A DNA stretch of 64,000 bases from Chromera velia (taxonomy: Eukaryota; Sar; Chromeraceae), in assembly GCA_018398765.1 (NCBI GenBank), contig JAHBMJ010003590.1, forward strand, positions 1,041-65,040. The letters are read 5' to 3'. The position numbers and the translations under genes were made by a program. Under the pieces are notes generated by a model. The model was given only the letters and a program-made list of their open reading frames with translations. It had not been told where the DNA came from and did not search any database. Within the stretch, counting starts at the first letter, position 1. Every line of letters starts with the position of its first letter. Positions 1-10,400 of this stretch are shown here, one piece after another.

Positions 1-189
1 CCCCCCCAGTGACCGACCCACGTACTTCGGAAAGGTATGGAAAGGTTCCGTGCACCTGCATAGGCAGTGCACCTCTACACGTACCTGGGGAGTGGGGAAA
101 AAGACTCCACTTTAAAAAAATGATGGAAGTGATGACAGGGAATGAGGCTCTGGCTACGGCTACTGCGGAGGCAGAGCTTACGAACAAGA

Positions 190-200
190 GGTGTGTGTGT

Positions 201-241
<41 letters not shown>

Positions 242-291
242 TGTGTGTGTATGTGTATGTATGTGTCTGTGTGTTCGTTTGTTTGTTTGTT

Positions 292-327
<36 letters not shown>
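190..327. repeat. (GT)n microsatellite
   Basis: An almost pure GT dinucleotide tract with occasional TATG and TTTG interruptions. The reading frames that cross it are only repeated Cys-Val and are not genes. The remaining sequence from 1 to about 500 shows nothing else that I recognise. Confidence 0.95.
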
Positions 328-328
<1 letters not shown>

Positions 329-609
329 TGGGGAGTATCGTATGTGGGGCATGTTTGGTTTGCCGGTTTGCCGGTAGGTGCTTGCTATGAAATTCCAGAT
401 GTGTGAGGGAGCGTGAGTGTGCTTGGTAATCTCATTCTGCTAGCTGGCACCAGCTGCTGAAAGGTGAGGACTTGACTACAAAGTATTGTCTTTGGTTGTT
501 TCAAACAAAAACGGATTCTATCGGCCTCTTGTTGAGGAGCATGAACTTCTGAAACAATGATCAACAGTGGACTTGCCCATGCCCCTCAAATTTATACGTC
601 TGCTTGCAG

Positions 610-783
610 GAGGCAAACTCCCTGTACCAAAAGGTCACAGATACCACCCATGTGATGACAGCCATGGAGCAACTCCAGCCATCCGAGTTCACCGCAAAGA
701 CAAAAATGTCGATGGAGAGTGAGAGGGCCCCGGCCCTAGCGAGGCTCAGGGAGGTACAAGAGGAGATGGACTACCTGGTCTAA
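610..783 (+). CDS. Terminal coding exon, tandem copy A (product unknown)
   Basis: A 58-codon exon (57 residues plus TAA) directly follows a good acceptor (CTTGCAG, ending at 609). It begins Glu-Ala-Asn-Ser-Leu-Tyr-Gln-Lys and ends in a heptad-like Glu/Leu-rich helix before the stop, so it could be the C-terminal coiled-coil tail of a protein whose upstream exons lie left of the window. I do not recognise the family. The same exon occurs again at about 1023, 1367 and 1563. This copy and the one at 1367 are nearly identical, including roughly 85 bp of the preceding intron. The next gene-sized feature is more than 2 kb away, so these exons are unlikely to belong to it. Confidence 0.5.
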   Translation, partial: EANSLYQKVTDTTHVMTAMEQLQPSEFTAKTKMSMESERAPALARLREVQEEMDYLV

Positions 784-1022
784 ACGGAGGACGGAGGGTT
801 TCATCGCGTGCCGTATCGTGTGGTGTCTTATCGTCTCTATGTGTGGGTTTCATTCAATTTGTTTCATTTGACTGCAAAGTTTTGTCTTAGGTTGTTTCAA
901 ATGAAAAACTGATTCTATGGGCCTCGATCGGCAACTTGTTAAGGAGTGCGAACTAAGTCTTCTGAATCAATGATTCATCGTAGACTTGCCCAAGCCCCTC
1001 AAATTTATACATCTGCTTGCAG

Positions 1023-1192
1023 AAGGCGGCGAATCTCCTTGACAAGATCACGGAGACAACTCAAATGATGCAGGAAATGGAAACTCTGCCCGACTCACAG
1101 TACACTCTAAAGACAAAGATTTCAATAAATATAAAGAGGCAACCGGCGCTCGACTCAGGGAGATCCGAGAGGAGCTGGACTGCCTAATTTAA
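1023..1192 (+). pseudogene. Terminal exon, tandem copy B (diverged, frameshifted)
   Basis: This follows a TTGCAG acceptor and matches copies A and C at reduced identity (Asn-Leu-Leu-Asp-Lys-Ile-Thr-Glu-Thr-Thr early, and a Leu-Arg-Glu-Ile-Arg-Glu-Glu-Leu-like end before TAA). An internal length change around 1145-1160 shifts the frame, so the two conserved ends sit in different frames. It is most simply a decaying duplicate. It could still be spliced as an alternative 3' end with a different tail. Confidence 0.45.
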
Positions 1193-1366
1193 AGAAAGGA
1201 AGGAAGGAAGCACCACCTCAAAAAGAAAGTCACGAATTTGTTTTCTCTTTCGTTGTTTTAAATGAAAACTGATTCTATCGGCCTCTTGTTGAGGAGCATG
1301 AACTTCTGAAACAATGATCAACAGTGAACTTGCCTATGCCCCTCAAATTTATACGTCTGCTTGCAG

Positions 1367-1540
1367 GAGGCAAACTCCCTGTACCAAAAGGTCACAGATA
1401 CCACCCATGTGATGACAGCCATGGAGCAACTCCAGCCATCCGAGTTCACCGCAAAGACAAAAATATCAATGGAGAGTGAGAGGGCCCCGGCCCTAGCGAG
1501 GCTCAGGAAGGTGCAAGAGGAGATAGACTGCCTGGTCTAA
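1367..1540 (+). CDS. Terminal coding exon, tandem copy C (product unknown)
   Basis: A second intact 58-codon copy, near-identical to the exon at 610-783, including the intron upstream and the TTGCAG acceptor. Its few differences are conservative at the protein level (for example the end reads Glu-Glu-Ile-Asp-Cys-Leu-Val-stop instead of Glu-Glu-Met-Asp-Tyr-Leu-Val-stop). Preserved length and frame suggest either recent duplication or use as an alternative terminal exon. Confidence 0.45.
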   Translation, partial: EANSLYQKVTDTTHVMTAMEQLQPSEFTAKTKISMESERAPALARLRKVQEEIDCLV

Positions 1541-1562
1541 ACAGGGGACGGAGGGCTTCATC

Positions 1563-1725
1563 CCTGTACCGAAAGGTGAGAAGTACAACCGACGTGATGA
1601 CGGCGATAGACCAACTTGCACCAATGGAGTTCACACCAAAACGAAGATTGCGATGGGGGCTGAGAGAGCGCCCGCTTTGCAGAGGTTGCAAAAGATCCGA
1701 GACGAAATCAACTCGCTCATTTGAG
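1563..1725 (+). pseudogene. Terminal exon, tandem copy D (frameshifted)
   Basis: This matches the body of copies A and C (Leu-Tyr-Arg-Lys-Val, then Thr-Asp-Val-Met-Thr-Ala). One base appears to be missing in the AAAA run near 1640, after which the homologous tail (Arg-Ala-Pro-Ala-Leu, ending Asn-Ser-Leu-Ile-TGA) continues in another frame. No good acceptor directly precedes it. It is probably a dead duplicate. Confidence 0.4.
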
Positions 1726-1729
1726 GTCA

Positions 1730-3100
1730 GTTGTGGCTCTCCCTCTTCATTGTTTGTTCATTCTCTTCCTTCCTGGCCAGAGGAGTCTCTTGGCTGAGGC
1801 AGAGCCCCCATTGGTTTCCACCAGACTCCATGCCCTGCCTCCTTTTCTCAGACTCCGTGTGTGCATATGCGTATCTGTTACCAATCATTCTAAAGATCCC
1901 TCACTGCAAATGTTTGTTCTTATTTTCTGTTCAAGAGTTTGTTGATCAATAACTCCGATCAAATAAAAAAACTAGTAAAAAAACTAGATGTGTGTGCGTG
2001 CAGCCTTTACCGACAAGGCATAGGAAAACTTAAAGAATCTACAACTGGCAGTTCTATTTCCATCCTCGTCTTCACAATCACAACTAAGCCTACCCGAAAA
2101 CGTCTCTGAGCGAGTTGGACATTACGCTGACCATTAGAGCTATATTAGCACTCAGCTCATTCAGGAAGGTTTTTATGTCCTCCAGGGGCCTGTGCTGTCT
2201 GGAGAAACAGATTCATAAACTACCCTTTCACGCTTCTAGGCTAAGTAACTGTTTTAGCTATCCAAACATACTGCTCAGACATAACAAAAAGATAAAACCA
2301 CTTTTTATAATATTTTTTAGCAGACCAACTCTAGGATCAGCTTCTGTCATAAACAAGTTGAGTCATTTTTGTACTCGATTATAAAGCAGTACAACAAAAA
2401 AGGTGTTTAATCTGTTGTATGTATGTCTATATAGCTAACGTTAGATATAGTTATACATAAGTGATAAGTGCTTTATCTGTGTAAAAGTCTGGTCTACTCA
2501 GTTTGTCTGGAGTGATATAAAATATCCTAGTAAAACGCCCTAACTAGCGTTTTTATCTAGTGAGTGTCTAAGTTGTTTTTGAACTTAAAAAGTAATTATT
2601 TTGTAAAACTCTGCTTAGTAAGCGCTCTTTCTGCATCAATTTTTAGCATTTTGTTCTATATCAAATTATTAATCATGAATAAATCGTAAAGTAAATTATA
2701 AGATTTAAAGCCATTGATTGATTGGCTACCGGCCACTGCAGCGGCCAATGACGACCATTCCAAAACAGCTGCCTGACACTTACCTTAGCATATATACCAT
2801 TTTGAAACTATGAATACAAATGATGAGTTACTAGCAATTTTACTGTATAAGTTAGTATGAGTATACATTTTTTTTAGTAAAATCCTTTTTACATAATCCA
2901 GATAAATCCAGAATAAAGTCAACAAACAATTGTAACAGATATCTCAGCACATGTCAGCAAATATTGATTAGTAATTTTAGTATTGATTATCAAAAAAATG
3001 ATATAAAAAATGATCAACCAAGTTAGGGTTCGCTGCACCGTTCGCATTGTTTAGCTATATATTATTATATATTGCTTGGTTCTATAAATTGGTTCTATTT
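1730..3100. other. AT-rich intergenic region, no gene seen
   Basis: AT content is far higher than in the genes that follow. No reading frame resembles a protein and no structured RNA is evident. A 14-bp inverted word (GGCCACTGCAGCGGCC) near 2730 is the only local symmetry noted. Confidence 0.6.
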
Positions 3101-3102
3101 CA

Positions 3103-5402
3103 TAGGGATGTAGGCCCTCAGCTAGTCGTAGCTGGGATCAACTCCTATATACGGATAAAGGTTCTGTCATGCATGGGTAGTTCTACTATCTCTGTTCTGT
3201 AAGACAAACAACGGATGTCTTCATAGAGACTGCATGCTGCACAATTAATTCCCGGCCATGCAGCATACATGTATACGCTCTACACACGTTATGCGTACGT
3301 ACTTTATATCATCCTAACACAACTGCTTGTCAGACTTTTATAATGCTACGTGCCCCCTCCCTCTAGAGTGGCGTCCCGCCACTTCATCAGCATGAGGCAA
3401 TTTGATCTCAAAAAGGCCTGGTCCATACAAAACGGTCTCGAATCTATGCAAATCACCTCAAGTCATTTTTTCTTTCTTCCAGCCTTTGCTGCTGATTAGG
3501 CTTATGGCGACTGATTGTAACTGATTGCAAAGCAGGCTCTCTTTTCTCACATAAAAAGCGGGATAAAGAATTATTCACAGGATTTGAACCTGGAATACAG
3601 TAGTACATGAGATGAACTGTTTCTTTGATTGGCTAATCCGTAGCCAATACAGCCACCTCTGCCTACTTCAACTCTTGTTTTCTCTTTTTTCTGATCGATC
3701 TGAATGTCTGCCTTATTCTAGCCATCATGCTGCACAAACAGAGTCTTCCCTTTCTGGCCGTCACTCACTGTCAGCTCTTCTTCTCTTTCTCTCTTTGCTC
3801 TGTCTCCTTACTGCATGCCACCTGCTTCCGTCTCCTCCCTTCCTTTCTCACCCACACCGTGCCCCCTTCCTCCAACGCCGCGTCCCGCGGCCGAGCAAAG
3901 GCACGCAACGATTGAAACGATCACCGAGAAAAAAAAAAATGCTGCTCAACGCAGGTGAGAAAAATACAGACATGCAGACAGCACCAAACAGACGCGAAAA
4001 ACCAAAGCAACCGTGTGTTAAAACGAAATGAAAGGATGTGAATGGACAGAAAAAGAGAAGCGTTGGAATGCGACTGTGAATGTATTCCGTCTCCAACTCT
4101 GGCCCACACACTTCACGACACACCCTTTAACGAAACGTTGCCATCGCATACTGTGCCCAAGGTAACACACCGTTCAAAGAAATACTTTTGGATGTATTCG
4201 TCATAAGACAGTGGTTGGGTTTCTCTGGACTGGGCACCTCCTGCGTCTCCCTCCATGCTCGGCGTCTCCACCCTGTTGCAGTGACGGATAGAGGCGAGTT
4301 GATACGTTTGCACATTCTTCCTCAGGGGAGGCGCTCCGCTCGAACCAAACCCCCTCTTCCCCTGTATATGACCCATCTCCATGCTACTGCGAAGGTGTAC
4401 TGACGTGATTCTGTGTTGTTGCTCTCAAATTTTACGGGGGTCTCTAAGTTGAGGCATGGAGTTGCTGCTGAATCTCCCCCAATGCTCTTTTTCCCCCGTC
4501 GCTCTTACTTAATTTCCAAGAAGCGACGACTACCTCTGCCTGAGGGCGTTGATTTTAGCTCTCTGAGTCTCTTACCTCTTCTACTCCTTTCGCTCCTCTT
4601 TCCTTCTTTTTCGGTCCTCCTGCACAGTGACTGTAACCCTATCCCGTCTCTCTACTTGTACCTCTGCACTCACTCCTTGAAAGGAGGCACCAAGATTTGT
4701 CTGGTGGCTATCCCCACGAGCCTGCCCAATAGTATTGATCTCTGCACGGTGCTTCACCTCCTTTTGCCTCTCTCTCTTCCTCTGTTGTTTCTCTCTCCTT
4801 CTCTTGGCTTTCCCCTTTCCACCTACTTCAGTTCTGCCGATCATCATCGGTATGGGTTCCATCACTGGGACGGGCTGGACCGGACTGAATAACGGGGTTT
4901 CTTCACCGCTAGGGTCGTACATATCAATGTCTTCCTGGTCAGTCGGTGGACCAGCATCAGAAGACGGCCCCTCCCTGTCTTTTCCCTTCTCTTCTACTTC
5001 TTCAGACGTCACCTGGAGGAAAGTACTCTGACCTCTATCTTCTCTCTCAACAGACTCTTTCTGGGTGGACAGGTCCACTGGCGCACCAGGGACAGACCTC
5101 ACGGGCCTCCAATCACTTCTCCTGTGGGGACTCCTCTCTCTCTTCCATAGCGTTGTGAAGGTCTGATAAGCAGTTGTGTCAAGATGAAATGAAGTATGCG
5201 CGTATAACATGTAAAAGTGTATAGGGCGCATACATGTATGCTGCATGGCCGGGAATTAATTGTGCAGCATGTAGTCTCTATAAAAACATCCGTTATTTGT
5301 CTTATAGAACAGAGATAGTAGAACTACCCATGCATGACAGAACATTTATCTGTATGTAGGAGCTGATCCCAGCTACGACTAGCTGAGGGTCTATATCCCT
5401 AC
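3103..5402. mobile_element. Candidate DNA transposon with about 250-bp terminal inverted repeats
   Basis: The sequence from 3103 to about 3348 is the inverted complement of about 5150-5402. The outer part, roughly 175 bp, is very similar (it includes the word TCATGCATGGGTAG). Identity then decays inward but remains clear through ACACAACTGCTTGTCAGAC. The 1.8-kb interior holds a minus-strand reading frame (4581-5246) and shorter pyrimidine-rich frames, none of which I recognise as a transposase. No clear target-site duplication is visible next to the repeats. It could be a MULE-like or other long-TIR element carrying captured host sequence. Two independent inverted insertions of one smaller element would also explain the pattern. 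Confidence 0.55.
4581..5246 (-). CDS. Hypothetical protein inside the inverted-repeat element
   Basis: A 221-codon minus-strand frame starts with an ATG inside the right terminal repeat and runs into the interior. The N-terminal part is mixed. The middle is acidic (Asp-Ile-Asp-Met-Tyr-Asp-Pro-Ser-Gly-Glu-Glu). A strongly basic Lys/Arg-rich stretch follows, resembling a nuclear localisation signal. It has no recognisable catalytic motif. The frame may be part of a spliced gene, because several GT and AG pairs are available. Confidence is low: it may be the element's own gene or captured host sequence. Confidence 0.3.
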   Translation of the reverse strand: MQHTCMRPIHFYMLYAHTSFHLDTTAYQTFTTLWKRERSPHRRSDWRPVRSVPGAPVDLSTQKESVEREDRGQSTFLQVTSEEVEEKGKDREGPSSDAGPPTDQEDIDMYDPSGEETPLFSPVQPVPVMEPIPMMIGRTEVGGKGKAKRRREKQQRKRERQKEVKHRAEINTIGQARGDSHQTNLGASFQGVSAEVQVERRDRVTVTVQEDRKRRKEERKE

Positions 5403-6238
5403 GTGGTAGTAGAGTATCTAGTTTAATCTGGTTCGATGATCTTAATTTGATCTAGTTTGATTGATTACGAACGATACGTATACTTTGCAGAAGATATTAA
5501 AAGGTGTAAGAAGTAGTAAGAAGATGCCTAGCTCGAGACACGGAGATAAGAAACTCCAATTTGGGCCCATATTATTATGGTACCATAATTTTAGGGAATA
5601 CTGACGAAGATGATCTTCCCTTTAATTCATATAATTCATGTCTTCAAAGTTATTGTGCAGTCTCTCCAGGCCTCGATTAGTCTGGTATACTACCATACGC
5701 TGCTATATGATGCCTGAATCGAGATAAATCGAGGTGATGTTCTTTTATACAGGATTATTTTTTTGAGTCAGGATCTTAAAGATGGTAGGGGTGATTAGGG
5801 TGCAAGGCGCCTTGCCTTGCAAGGATCCAGTGGCGCCGTGGGTCCGATGTCGCCCTGGGGTGGCGCGCCCTATATAGCTCAGAATAGCTGCATGGGTGGC
5901 GCCCGAGGTGCATGGCGCGCGCCCTAGGTCGTTTTCCGAACGCTCCGAATCGCTCCCCGATGTGATCGAATCTGTCATGCAATCAAGGAGATTGCAAGGA
6001 GAAAGGCCGGATCGACTGTTGAAGCATACTACCCACTTCTTCACGAAATTTTTCCAGACTGTGGTCAGTGCCTGTAAATACCTGCATGTGAACTGCGTGC
6101 ACTTCCTCGTCCGTTGATTTTGCAAGTCGATCCTCGACATCACTCAGAGTGTCGCAGCCAATTTGATTGGAGTGATGAACACCCCGTCGGAAAAGATCTC
6201 CTCGTCAATTCCATTCTGCCTCTGAGGGTTTCATCGCC
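5403..6238. other. Intergenic or decayed region upstream of the giant gene
   Basis: 5403-5760 is AT-rich and featureless. From 5896 a plus-strand frame reads about 73 residues to a TGA at 6115-6117, then stays open in the same frame for 37 more codons (Ser-Ile-Leu-Asp-Ile-Thr-Gln-Ser-Val-Ala-Ala-Asn). This suggests a coding fragment with one in-frame stop. It contains GTGGTCAGTG near 6061, which matches the local donor style, so an upstream exon of the next gene cannot be excluded. I do not recognise the peptide. Confidence 0.35.
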
Positions 6239-7292
6239 ATGGACCCCTTCAGCTGGGGGGTCGCGGTGCATGAGGCTGTCTGTGGTCTGTCTGGTGGGGA
6301 TGGAGACGCGCCTTCTGATTTTTTTTCTGACGTAATTTCACCCAGCTGCTCGTCTAGTACGGCGCCAGAGACGGCAGATGGATCCGTCCCCTCCCCAGCC
6401 CAGCAGCAGCAGAGAGTGCACGAACCGGAGGTGGCAACTGCTCTCGATGCACACAGAGACTTCCCTCTCTCAGCTTCCCTACCACCACCACCCACCTCAT
6501 CCACACAGAAGCTTTCGGTCAGCACATTGCACCCCCCTTGGCTAGGCTCTCTTATCAAGAGGGTGCGCATACAACGGACAGTTGGCGCTTCCCTCACCGA
6601 TCAATTCGGGGAACGGGGCTCTCACGCCTTTGCACAATTCAGTACAGCAGCACAGACAAAAAAGCTTGTCTCCTCAGCCGATGATTCGGAGCTGGGGCTC
6701 TCCACCCAGGCGGGTGCGCAGGATGGGCCCTACCCCTTCCATCCGCTGGTTGACCCTGGAGTCGAATACCGTCGCTCCGTTGCAGCGGGTTCGAGACCTA
6801 AGGCATCAGATACTCTCCGGGAAGGCTTCTACGACCTTCTCCTTGTCAGCCTGAGCCCGTGGGAGCTGCCGATGGCCAACATGGCCGACAAGGGCGAGGG
6901 CCTCGACGACAGCGAAAACACAGCCAAGCACATGCAACAGTCCGAGCAATTTGCCAAGGTGCTCATCAAGTCCCTCTCGCAGCTCTCACCGTATGTACTG
7001 ATGGACATGCCATCAAACAGGTACGCGTTGTTAAAAGAAAACCGACTTGCAGAAACGGCCTACAAGGGCCATGCGGGCCATGCCATAAATGCCCTTCATT
7101 CACTATGTGTTTCTCGGTTGCTTCTCTTCAATTGCCATTTTCACGCTTCGCTTCCTTGCACGGGGTGGAATCGGTTTGATTAGCGGAATGTGGGCTTTCT
7201 TTGATGTCTGATCGGCGCAATTTTGAGAATGTGCACACCATCCGGATGGAGGGATCAAAAGTCAGATCTCCGTCCCTGGATTCATATCTGTC

Positions 7293-7360
<68 letters not shown>

Positions 7361-7382
7361 TCTTTCTCTGTCGCTCTCTCTG

Positions 7383-7465
<83 letters not shown>

Positions 7466-10400
7466 TCCCTTTCACACACACGCACACACACACATACACA
7501 CACACTCTGCCTGTGTATGTGGGTGAGTGATCAGGTTCGACGGGCTGCCCGGAAGCGTGAAGCTCCTGGTGGAAAGATTTCGGCGGGCTTGCGTACGACT
7601 GTGCGCACTGCGGAGGGGCGAAAATGGGGGTGCAGACGAGTTGGCGGCAGTAGAGCGTTTAGTGGGACAGCCCTCGTCCGCCATTCTCTCCACTCTCTCC
7701 GAGGCCGTACTTTCAATCGCTGTCCGGGCCTGTCAGGTCTGTCTGTCGGTCTCTTTGTTTGCTTGTTTTTCCCCTCACTTTCCCCGTCTTTTTTTTTTGT
7801 GACTTGCGTGTGTTTGTCCCCCTCCGCCTTTCTCACTCGCCTACTCTATTTCTCTATTTGCACAGCCTGTCGACTTGCAAGCTCGTCATTTTTCAGTCTG
7901 TCTGCCCACCTGAGAGCCCTATCATCGCACCGATCGATGTTTTTGGCGTATGGGTGTGAAACATGCGTTCAGTGGTGTGTCGCTATTTGTGTGTGGTCAG
8001 CACTTCCGCTCCTTCTGGGTTGGGTTCTTTTTATTCCTGTTGCTTTCTTTGGTGTTCTGCCTGCCTGAAGATTTCTTCGTGATCATGAGGGATACCTCCT
8101 GAATCCAAGAATTGACATGCAGGCCTTCCTCGTATACGCATGCACCCTTGCGCATTGCCCCCCGAAACAGATAATTTTTCTTTCTGTCATTTTTTCTTTT
8201 TTGCTGCGGCCTTTTCATTTCCCCGCATGGCATGCAGAGCGAATACCTCATTCAAGTGCTCTCGATGTGCATGGAGATGCTGAAGTGCGGATCCTCAAAC
8301 TCACCTGTGTCGTCCTCATCCTCGTCGTCGTCTGACAACAAGGGAGAAGGGGGCAGGGCAGCAGGCGAAAAATTTGGGCAGTCTGCGATAGAGGAGCTCC
8401 AGCTGCTCGCTCTCTTGGGATCCCTCACGCCCCTGTGGACTGTCCCGCCCATACCCCCACCCCCTGGACCTCTCACAGGCGAGACCCCCCCCCCAAGCGG
8501 TAGCACCGGCACCAGCAGGTTTTCCTTCACGGTCGCTCTCGACGGAGCCAGACGCTCGATGGTCCGAGTGTTTTTGAGCTTGGGAGGCCCGCCGAGAACT
8601 GACACCACCAGCGATGGGGGGGCCTTTCCAGACGGGCATGCGATTGCAGAAGCGAAGAAGGAGGTGCTTGGGAATGCAGCTGCTCCTACTGTGATGAGGT
8701 ATCTTGGTGAGGGATCCCTCGAGTTTCTCAAAAGGGCTTCTCAAGCAGACGATGCCGCCGCCGCAGCAGCAGTAGCAGCCAGTGCTGGATCGTCCTCTGC
8801 TGGTGGAGGGGGAGCGCCCCCCGTGCCGTCCTCATTGGAGAGAGTGTATTCTCGAATCGCCAGAGAGGACGCGCGCGATGTGAGAGCCCTCATACCATGC
8901 GATGCTGTCATTGATGTGCACTCCGTCTCTTCTCTTCAATACGCGAATGTGCCCACTCAGCCAGGGGGGGAGGGGGAAAAACACAGGAGCAGTCGGAGTG
9001 GAGGGAGGTCAGCGTCGCAAAATCTGATGAATTCCTCCTCCGGTGTTGCGCGCGGGGTCTTGGCCGAGATTGGAGTTGTGCACGCGAGAAACTCAAGGGT
9101 TGTTGCAACCTCCCCCCTCGCCATCGGGGGCAGTCAGACAGCCGTGGGTCCATCGGGAAACGGGAGTGGCACCGGCGGTGAGAGAGGCGACTACGAGGCC
9201 GTGGATGCACGACACGGCCCCCTGTCCTCTGCGTTGACGAGTGTGAACTTGTCGTCGTCTGCCATGATGTCGGCTGGTTTCCCCGTGGGGTTTTCGACGA
9301 CTCCTGCCCCCAGAGTCGTGCTGGGTGCCGAAGCCGTCACGGCGGGGTTGCGAGTCTGTCATGTGAGTCAGCAGGGGGGGTCCTTGGGGGGCGGTGGGGA
9401 AGACAGGGAGACGGACGAAGAGCTGTGTTTTGGTTCTTCCGGCTGGACTGTTGTTGTTATTGTGCGTTCGCTGGCTGGATCGGTTTGATCGCGTTTGCTT
9501 TTTTTTTTCCACTTCCCTTGTCTCCAGTGCAATTCTATGCATGTTTGCTCATGGTATTCGGAGGCTCTGTCTGTTTGCTCTCTTGCTCGTCCACCTCCGT
9601 GTCTGCGTGCCCTTTGCAGCTGACTGTGATAGAAGATCAGCGCGGGTTGGCGTCCGCCCCCCTGCCCCTGTCGTCTGATTTCGAGATCGGCGTCGCACTC
9701 ACCAACGGAGACGGTTGCCAAGTGGAGAGGACGAAGGAGGGCACGTGGCAGGTGTCACGGAGACCCCTGCGTCGGCTTTCAGGATCCCTGAACACGTTTG
9801 CTCTCAGTGGTCGTGGAGCGCTCTGGAAAGGGACGGCAGCTCCGGGGGGGGGGAAAGATGGAGGTGGTGGTGAGGGGGGAACAGACGGATTGACTGCGTT
9901 TGAAATTGCGGAAGGTGTTGGATTGTTAGCAGAGGGGAAAGGAGGGAACGATGCAGCAGAGGAGAAGTCTCCTTCAATGGGAGCATTTGTGGAGGGGTGG
10001 CCTGTACAGACGCGCGAGCCCAAAGAGGTGTGGCCCCTCGGTAATCGTCATCGGCAACGGCCGTCGGGTGCTTTCTCTGAAGGTTTGTTTGCCGACAGTT
10101 GTGCTTCTTGGACAGTGACATTGATTCTAAATTTGACTCTGAAGGTGTTTGAGGTTTTTGTTGATGGAAAGCGTGTGTGGGCAGTACGGCTTCCCTCTGT
10201 TTCCTTCCCTGTTGAGAAGGGAGTGAAGGACTCCCGCTCGTCTTCCGATGGGGAGGGAGTGGGATGGAGGTTTGCGTTGTCTCTGGGAGGTCCTCGGTTG
10301 ACTGTGAGGCACGTAGACGGACTTCGGCTGTCTCGTGCAGAACTGCAGTGCCTGTTGAACTGCCACATAGGACCAAAGAGGGAGATGCTCAAATCTAGAG

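Noticed and set aside
3540-3600. Possible minus-strand tRNA (GGTTCAAATCC box)
   Set aside because: The T-loop-like word is present but the T stem is only four pairs, and no matching acceptor or D arm is found at the required distance.
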